A stretch of 64,000 bases of DNA from Uranotaenia lowii (taxonomy: Eukaryota; Arthropoda; Insecta; Diptera; Culicidae), in the NCBI RefSeq assembly GCF_029784155.1, contig NC_073691.1:136748255-136812254 (forward strand). The letters are read 5' to 3'. Shown here in pieces: positions 57,643 through 64,000 of this stretch. A model generated the notes under the pieces. That model was not told where the DNA came from, did not search any database, and saw only the letters and a program-made list of their open reading frames with translations. How positions within the stretch are numbered: the first letter of the stretch is position 1; each line of letters begins with the position of its first letter. A program made the position numbers and the translations under genes.

Positions 57643-58860
57643 CTGACCCGGTAAACTTCGTTTTAAATTTTACTCAATGAAGCATTTGAAAATGTTTAAT
57701 GTTTTGAGTTCATTTTGTATGGGGGCCTCCTTTCCATAAAAAGAGAGATTCTAGACTTATTACACAAACAATCATTTCCCCAATAAACCCTCGGATACCA
57801 AAGTTCGCTGCTCTCCGGCCGTGTATTTACATATAGGGGAAAAGTTCATATAACGCCCCATGTGGCTAATACGCGCCACCTTTGTTTTGAAGAATCAGAA
57901 ACATTTTAAGCCTGCAAAATATTACCAATTTGTTTTAAATGCTGTGATTGGTCATGGCAAGTGTGAATTTTTCCTTAAAATGCCCCCGTGTCGTGATAAT
58001 TTCACAATTTAGGTTTTTCATCATTTTGATCTAAATTTTAAAACACTTTCAATAAGGTGTCACCAAGCAGAGAAAAACGAATAAGACAATATTTTCTGAC
58101 ACATCGATAGAGGAGAATCTAAACTATGATTTTATGCTTAAAAATCATGCTGAACTCGCAAAGGTATGCTTTTTATGAGTATGTTCTATCACGGCCAATG
58201 CGTTCGTTATAACGCGCAAATCGTAGTAGGCTGAAAATAGCATGAAATTTTCAAAAAGGCCAATTTTCATTGAAAATGAACAAAATGTCTAAAACCATAT
58301 TTGGAGCGTTAATTCAGCCCAAAAAATCTACTTTTCATTTTTTTCAAAATTTTGATTAGTCCATTTTGATTTTCTTTTCAGTCAAAGTGTCTGTAAGTAT
58401 TGGTGTGTTTTTGGTCTTCGGCTGCTTTCGGGTGTGTTCGGCTGCTAGGCGCATATTGAATACACAGCGGCGCGTATTTGCAACACAGTTTTGTTCTGTG
58501 GCTTTGAATATGGTCTTTAAAAATCAAGGTTTTCAAGCAACTATAGCAATTTGAGTAATAAAATATCATAGGCATTTGTAGAAAACACTTTTCTTCAACG
58601 ATTGCACCCATTTTCAACACAATTTGTACGTGGAATACATAGAAAATCAGCGATTCGCTTAGGTGGCGCATAATAGGGCATGTTCCCCTACGCGATGGTG
58701 TTACAAAGAAACGCCTCCATTTTTGTATATAAGATAGCAAAAGGAAATGATTTTGTATGGAAGTCCCCCTTCCATGAAAAGTGAGATTCTTGAAACTTTT
58801 ATACAAACCATCTCTGCCCCGAAAAATTGATGATAATTTGATGAAATCTTCAATGGTTTT
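57643..58860 (+). mobile_element. tandem-repeat element E, head present, split by a MITE
   Basis: It begins ACTAGCTGACCCGGTAAACTTCG, the same head as element A. It continues through TTTTGTATGGGGGCCTCC and GTATTTACATA, then resumes after a MITE with CGCGATGGTGTTAC and TTTTGTATGGAAGTCCCCC. The tail was not found before 58860. It probably inserted into element D. Confidence 0.5.
57836..58688. mobile_element. TA-flanked MITE, GGGGAA termini (853 bp)
   Basis: The left end is TA-GGGGAAAAGTTCATATAACG, the right end GGGCATGTTCCCC-TA. TA is at 57834-57835 and 58689-58690. The phrases TAATACGCGCCACC near the left end and GGTGGCGCATAATAGGGC near the right end mirror each other, and TAACGCGCAAATCG occurs inside. 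It is similar in design to the 50638-51948 element, interior AT-rich, no transposase. Confidence 0.8.
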
Positions 58861-59068
58861 CTTTTTGTAAAAAAATGATCAACATAAGCGTTTCGACATA
58901 ATTGATGATGATTTATTGAATTGACAATTTATTTTAAAACAAATAGATGATATAATTTAGTGATAGACGCTTCCTATTTAATGAATGAAGATTCTCATTT
59001 TAAATAATGTAATAATAAATAATGTAATTTTAAATAATGTTATAATAATGTAAATAATAATAATAATA

Positions 59069-60339
59069 CGGTCAACATTTGGTCAATATCAACTTGACGT
59101 ATTTCTTTCAATTTTGCACTTAAAAAACCTGAACACTCCTCATTTTGAAGGTGTGTGTGTGTAGAATGTTGCTCCTATTTTGATTTTGGAATTCACTCTT
59201 CAGTTGTCAAAATGCAGTTCAAGGAAGAAGAGCAGCGTATCAAAATTTCACTCGCGCATCGCGAAAATCCGAGCTACCCGCACGCAAAGCTGGCAAAATC
59301 GCTAAAAGTTGCCAAATCAACCGTTACAAATGTAATTAAAGTGTTTGGGGAACGTTTGTCGAAAGCCAGGAAGTCTGGATCGGGGGGAAATCGAAAACCA
59401 GGAGCCGCTGAGACGACAAAGAGAGTTGCCGGTAGTTTCGAGCGAAACCCTAACCTCTCTCTCCGAGATGCCGCAAATAAGCTGGGTGTATCGTATACAA
59501 CCGTGCATCGAGCCAAAAAACGAGCCGGACTATCGACTTACAAGAAGGTAGTGACTCCAAATCGCGATGATAAACAAAATACGACGGCCAAAGCGCGATC
59601 CGGGAGGCTGTACACGATGATGCTGACGAAGTTTGACTGCGTGGTAATGGACGACGAAACCTACGTCAAAGCCGACTACAAGCAGCTTCCGGGACAGGAG
59701 TTTTATACGGCAAAAGGAAGGGGAAAGGTAGCAGATATTATCAAGCCCATGATATTGTCAAAGTTCGCGAAGAAATACCTGGTTTGGCAAGCCATCTGTA
59801 CCTGTGGCTTAAAAAGCTTCATTTTCATAGCTTCCGGGACTGTCAACCAAGAAATTTACGTGAATGAGTGTTTGAATAAACGTCTGCTGTATTCCTGAAG
59901 AAACACGGTTGTTCCGTACTGTTTTGAACGGATTTGGCATCTCGCCATTACGGTAAAAAGGCCATGGAGTGGTACGCCGCCAACAGGTGGTTCCCAAGGA
60001 CAAGAACCCTCCCAACACGCCAGAGCTCCGCCCAATTGAGAAATACTGGGCTATTGTCAAGCGGAACCTAAAGAAGACAAAAAAAACTGCTAAGGACGAG
60101 CAGCAGTTCTAGGTAAACTGGCATTCTGCGGCGAAGAAGGTGGACAAAGTGGCTGTACAAAATCTAATGGCAGGGGCTGAGCGTAAGGCCCGGCAATTCG
60201 GATTTGGAAAAGCGTTAGGCTAACTGAATATTTTTCCTGATTTTTTTAATAATTAAACTTGAAAAAGAAATTTAATTTGATTTTTTAAATAAATGATTTC
60301 ACCGATTTACACGCTTTTTCCTTGACCAAATTTTGACGG
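59069..60339 (+). mobile_element. ITmD37E-like mariner-type transposon (1.27 kb)
   Basis: The termini CGGTCAACATTTGGTCAA (59069) and the reverse complement of CCGTCAAAATTTGGTCAA (ending 60339) pair with two mismatches. TA flanks both ends (59067-59068, 60340-60341). The length of about 1.27 kb with a single transposase ORF is the normal size for IS630-Tc1-mariner elements. The element is structurally complete, but its transposase is broken. Confidence 0.88.
59212..60222 (+). pseudogene. transposase, DD37E-type, frameshifted
   Basis: The ATG at 59212 opens MQFKEEEQRIKISLAH. Two helix-turn-helix-like segments follow, KLAKSLKVAKSTVTNVIKVF (about residues 25-45) and LSLRDAANKLGVSYTTVHRAK (about 82-102), then the first catalytic aspartate in MDDETYVKADY (codon 59653-59655) and KYLVWQAICTCGLKS. 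The frame breaks after NKRLLYS near 59897. The second aspartate (GAT 59931, before TTGGCA) and the glutamate (GAG 60038, in RPIEKYW) survive in other frames. They are 104 bases apart, 7 short of the 111 expected for 37 residues, consistent with an indel in between. A further stop lies near 60112. Confidence 0.85.
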
Positions 60340-60601
60340 TATCACCCTTTACTTTGGAAGTTTAAAAAAAAGAACAAATCAATGGTGTTTACCTCTTAAC
60401 CAAGTATGAAAAAAATTATGTCCGTCACTGAATCTTCGTTCAAAATTTGTTTGCTTTTGATGAATATTGCCTGCAGGCATCACACTTGACTTTTAAATGT
60501 GTTCAAAGACTCAAATGTTTACTTTTGATAAATACATACAATTTAATTATAAAACAAACTCCTTCGGGGTGTAAAGATCAATTTAAATAGCTATTGATTA
60601 C

Positions 60602-60860
<259 letters not shown>

Positions 60861-61309
60861 GGAAATGGCTGATTAATTCTTATTCGATTTTCGAAATTTC
60901 AACAAATCAATTTTCATAGAGGAGTTGTAAGAAAACAGAGACAATCAAATGCCTACTTTTTTGTGAATGATAAACTTTGATTTTCCTGTTAGCTACAGCT
61001 TAGCTTTTGTGTTTGATTGATTCTAAAACATACACACATTTTGGATTTCAAACAACAGTTATTTAAGGTTAATGATAAATTAAATATTGATCTCTATGCT
61101 GATGCTTAAAAAACAGTGAAAAGCAAAAATTGACAAATTAGACTTCTAAAAATGGTATTATGTCATTTGATCCTTTCCGCTTGTTCCTACAGCAGATGCA
61201 ATTTTGAAATATTCTTCTGGGCCTACGAAAATACGTGCACCAGGTCACAAGACACAATAGTCTGTATAGCGAGATTTTATAAAAGTTTTATTCAAAATCA
61301 TATTTAATA
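60861..61309. other. gene-free AT-rich stretch
   Basis: Nothing was recognised, though it may be the interior of the hAT fragment that ends at 61367. Confidence 0.35.
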
Positions 61310-61367
61310 TTTGCGCAGTGAGCTAAAGAGCCGCATGCGGCTCGCGAGCAGCAGGTTGCCGACCTAT
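61310..61367 (-). mobile_element. hAT-like terminal fragment (GGTCGGCAACC type)
   Basis: On the minus strand this begins CATAGGTCGGCAACCTGC, then GCTCGCGAGCCGCATGCGGCTC and TTTAGCTCACTG, a widespread hAT terminus. The partner terminus was not found to the left. Confidence 0.5.
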
Positions 61368-61590
61368 GCTCTAGGGGGCCCCTTAGCTTATAGTAGAGTT
61401 AAACTATTCGAGATATCATTTCAAGGGGCCCCCCTTACCTGTTATATTAAACATTTTTATTTCGATTTTCATTTTCTTCCCTAGTTTTGTAGAACTTAGA
61501 GATACGATTAAAGTTATTTTTAAATTTTAATTTTCCTCGAGGGCCTCCCCCTGGGCCGCGGGGCCTGGCTCTATTACCTCCATTGCCTCC
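61368..61590 (-). mobile_element. fragment related to the 47.8-kb hAT element
   Basis: Read on the minus strand it parallels 47.80-48.0 kb: a G/C-rich start, then CTCGAGGAAAA, CTACAAAACTAGGGAA, AAAATCG, AAGGGGGGCCCCTTG and AAGGGGCCCCCTAGAG in the same order. It lacks termini and a target duplication. Probably a truncated relative, and perhaps the target of the GGTCGGCAACC hAT element beside it. Confidence 0.6.
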
Positions 61591-62450
61591 AGGTTTCCAA
61601 AACTATAAGATTTGTAAAAATCGGTTAAGAAACAAGAGAGATATAGCGGTTTTAGCCAGAAGTGTCAAATTGACAGAAACTCTAACGGGTAACAATTTCA
61701 AGATGAGGGTTAAAAATGAGCACAAATCAGGTTCAAATCGATACCAACGCCACTGTTTACATTAGCATGGTTAATTTGTATCTGAGCATATTGAAAACAA
61801 TAAACCCCTGATAAAAATGCGACTTCGAGTGCTTGTTTATGTCCAATTTTGGTCGCAAACAGATTGTCTGCTTCCTTTTGACATTGTTCGGAAAGCAGGC
61901 CAGCGAGGTTACCACCTGGATAGGCCCTAATTGATACCGCTGCACTCACTGGGACTAATTGTTATGTCCAACGATTGACTACTACCTGGTTCGAAATTAC
62001 CGCGGCTCTCGATCGTGCAAACAATAATTAAAGACTATTTGCGTTGTCAACAGTTATAGTAGTTGGGGTTCGAAGTTTCTGTTTACAAAAAAACGCAGTG
62101 TCCAGTTAGCCCCTGGCCTGGAAGGGGGTCTTTGGGGCTACAATTCGTTCAATGTTGACATCAGCGAGTGGTTACCCATTCTGCCGACGATTCCCACACC
62201 GTACAGTATGTAGGGTTATCACGAGGAGGGTTTTTTTTCTCTTTATTTGTTTTCAATTTTTTTAAAGAGTAGGTATATGTTAAATAAATGTTTGCCTGTT
62301 TTCCTATACACTCGGAAACTACACAGAAAAAAAAAGTAATCTTAGTAATAGGGTATCGCGTCTCTTCCCCTATTCTCGGTTGGAAAAAATGTGCGTGATG
62401 AGACTTCAACATCTCTTAAAGAGTTATGGCTCGTCTCTCAAAACAACTAA
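61591..62450. other. unassigned stretch
   Basis: A minus-strand open frame of 79 codons (61710-61949, containing GGNLAGLLSEQCQKEADNLF) is better balanced in composition than most, but I do not recognise it. A fragment of a microsatellite-tailed repeat (CTATACACTCGGAAACTACAC) lies near 62306. Confidence 0.3.
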
Positions 62451-62454
62451 TGAG

Positions 62455-62530
62455 TTGACCTTGTGGTAAGATGCTTGTGAACTGACTCGGAGGATTGTAG
62501 TTCGATTCTCGGTCAGGGCGACTTTTTTCA
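62455..62530 (+). mobile_element. tRNA-like SINE head
   Basis: TTGACCTTGTGGTAAGATGC (A-box-like) and TGTAGTTCGATTCTCGG (B-box-like) are about 40 bases apart, followed by CAGGGCGAC and AT-rich sequence. The sequence differs from the 19.8-kb SINE. It may be a second SINE family or a tRNA pseudogene; no target duplication was identified. Confidence 0.4.
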
Positions 62531-63420
62531 TTTACCTGAATAAAATCCCGAATCCTTTTTAAAACGTAATCATTATCGCTATATCTCCTCCTCTTTTGCA
62601 GCTATACGCTATTTTGGTAAGTTTAATACAATTATTCCTTCTGATATCAGCGTTTTTATATCCCAGTTGTTTCTGCGGTATATCTAGTTAAATGTTTGCT
62701 GGGAACAAAATAATTATTTTAAAACAATATAATCAACATTTATTTTTTCACTTAAATATGAGCTTCTCTATTCTGTATGATATTTCTGTTGACTGTGCAC
62801 AGGAAGTCTACAACAAACACAAATAAAACTCTGCTAGTATCCAACGATTTTCTCCTAAAGATTTTGACTCCAAATGACGGCCTCTGCTGCAGAATCTTGT
62901 TTGATGTCGGCCAGTTTGGCGGTGTCCTTTGAACAAACACATGAAGGTGTTATTCTGGTAATTAATGCCGTGTTTATGGGCCCTTAAGTATCAGCCTCGT
63001 CGAAGATCTCGTCTACCGATCTACCAATCTGAGCGCGCCTTTGGAACGCGTTTTCCCAAAACCATCATATTGGTGGGAGCATTAATATCGCATTCGAAGG
63101 AAGCAACCCCCTGCGGCTTTTCGGAGCACACCGGGAACGAAAATCGAGGAACACAGACATAACGGGTCGCCTCATGCCGTGCTGATCTTCCTCCTCCTAT
63201 ATCTACCCGAAGCGAAAATTTGTGAGGGTGGAGAGAACCCGATGCCCATCATCGCATCGGCCGAATCGCAAAGGCTTTCAAAAATGTTAAAATGCTCAAA
63301 ACTAATAGTCCGAAATCATAATAATCATTTGTTATGTCCAGGTTTAAGTGTTTTACGCTTGTGGGTTTTAAGCGGCCGACGCGCGTTAAAAGTGCTTTCG
63401 GCAACGGAATTTCTTTCAAC
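62531..63420. other. unassigned stretch with a GC-richer patch
   Basis: Between about 62.96 and 63.43 kb the composition rises and two short plus-strand frames occur (62965-63162 and 63179-63430). No motif or splice context supports a gene. Confidence 0.3.
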
Positions 63421-63500
63421 TCTTTGTTAGTGGATCAAAGTGACGCGAGGTTAGCAGGTTCGAAATCTAACAGACATTAAGCGAACTTAATCGACCGACC
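63421..63500 (+). other. weak tRNA-like sequence
   Basis: TTAGTGGATCAAAGTG followed by CAGGTTCGAAATCTAAC has the order of A and B boxes but a poor A box. It could be a degraded SINE head. Low confidence. Confidence 0.2.
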
Positions 63501-64000
63501 CAGCTGGAAAGGGCAGAAATAAACTGTGTCTATAAAATGATTTAAAAAAAACCAAACTCGAGAATTTTATACCACCCATTCTTTACGTAGATTCTTGGGG
63601 TGGTAAACTCAATTGACGGACCCGATTCAAGCTCAGTTTTTACGAACTTTTGGAATGCTGTTTATACACATTTTCTTCTTGTCTCAATGCACATTACAGG
63701 AAAAATATTTTTGCAGCTCCGCATTAATATGTTGGTTTTTGTTACGAAGTTTGGTTTCGCTAAAGACTGACATCTCGATTAGATGAGATGATTGCTTATA
63801 TTATCTGACAATTTGCGTGAGGGGTCTTCAGATTTTCAACATTAAAACACGTGATTTATTGAAGAATTTCAAAATATTTGATGTAATAGGCTACCTGCAT
63901 ATGTTAGTGCAGTTCGGGAATAGGTAGTTTTCGATACAAAAATAATTCAAATAACAAAGCATTGTGAATTCGAAATACTGAAATATTAAAAAAAATTTAC
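63501..64000. other. AT-rich end of window
   Basis: Nothing was recognised. Confidence 0.4.

Overview
The window looks like repeat-dense euchromatin or heterochromatin of a dipteran insect, most likely a mosquito. It is AT-rich, has no bacterial-style operons and no intact long open reading frame. Almost everything recognisable is a transposable element or its remains. The mosquito call is an inference. It rests on an ITmD37E-type mariner copy, a family described mainly from mosquitoes, together with RTE-clade retrotransposons, a tRNA-headed SINE and many short inverted-repeat elements of the kinds abundant in culicine genomes.

Layout. 0-2.7 kb: two 3' fragments of an RTE retrotransposon on the minus strand. 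2.9-3.5 kb: a hAT-type MITE with a perfect 8-bp target duplication. 3.8-7.1 kb: a large element with CCCGAGCAGACTTT inverted termini and a central region with splice-like signals. 7.2-12.2 kb: the longest RTE copy, split by a 1.9-kb hAT element. 15.0-17.3 kb: a palindromic TA-flanked MITE and a decayed second non-LTR element. 19.4-20.3 kb: a probable LTR (minus) and a SINE with a ~24-bp target duplication. 24.4-27.6 kb: nested microsatellite-tailed tandem-repeat elements. 30.1-31.4 kb: a degenerate repeat tract hit by a Transib-like MITE. 32.0-33.5 kb: a third RTE copy with a 171-bp insertion. 37.1-37.6 kb: another TA-flanked MITE. 38.2-41.8 kb: a CR1/Jockey-like LINE inserted in a tandem-repeat element. 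42.1-42.9 kb: a nearly perfect 355-bp-arm inverted repeat. 45.7-52.2 kb: more MITEs, a 2.6-kb hAT element containing a Harbinger-type MITE, and a minus-strand SINE split by a MITE. 56.1-56.7 kb: the best candidate for host coding sequence, a Q/N-rich exon ending at a strong donor. 57.1-58.9 kb: more microsatellite-tailed repeats with a third member of the TA-flanked MITE group. 59.1-60.3 kb: a complete but inactivated ITmD37E transposon. 60.6-60.8 kb: a long (TA)n tract. 61-64 kb: hAT fragments and tRNA-like SINE heads.

The elements do not act together as a pathway. What links them is insertion history: several two-level nestings with intact target duplications give a relative chronology (RTE before hAT; hAT before Harbinger; SINE before the TA-flanked MITE; tandem-repeat element before LINE). 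I found no confident host gene, RNA gene, CRISPR array or origin. The most unusual single object is the 42.1-42.9 kb palindrome. The most intriguing element is the 3.3-kb CCCGAGCAG-terminated one, whose interior might be captured gene sequence.
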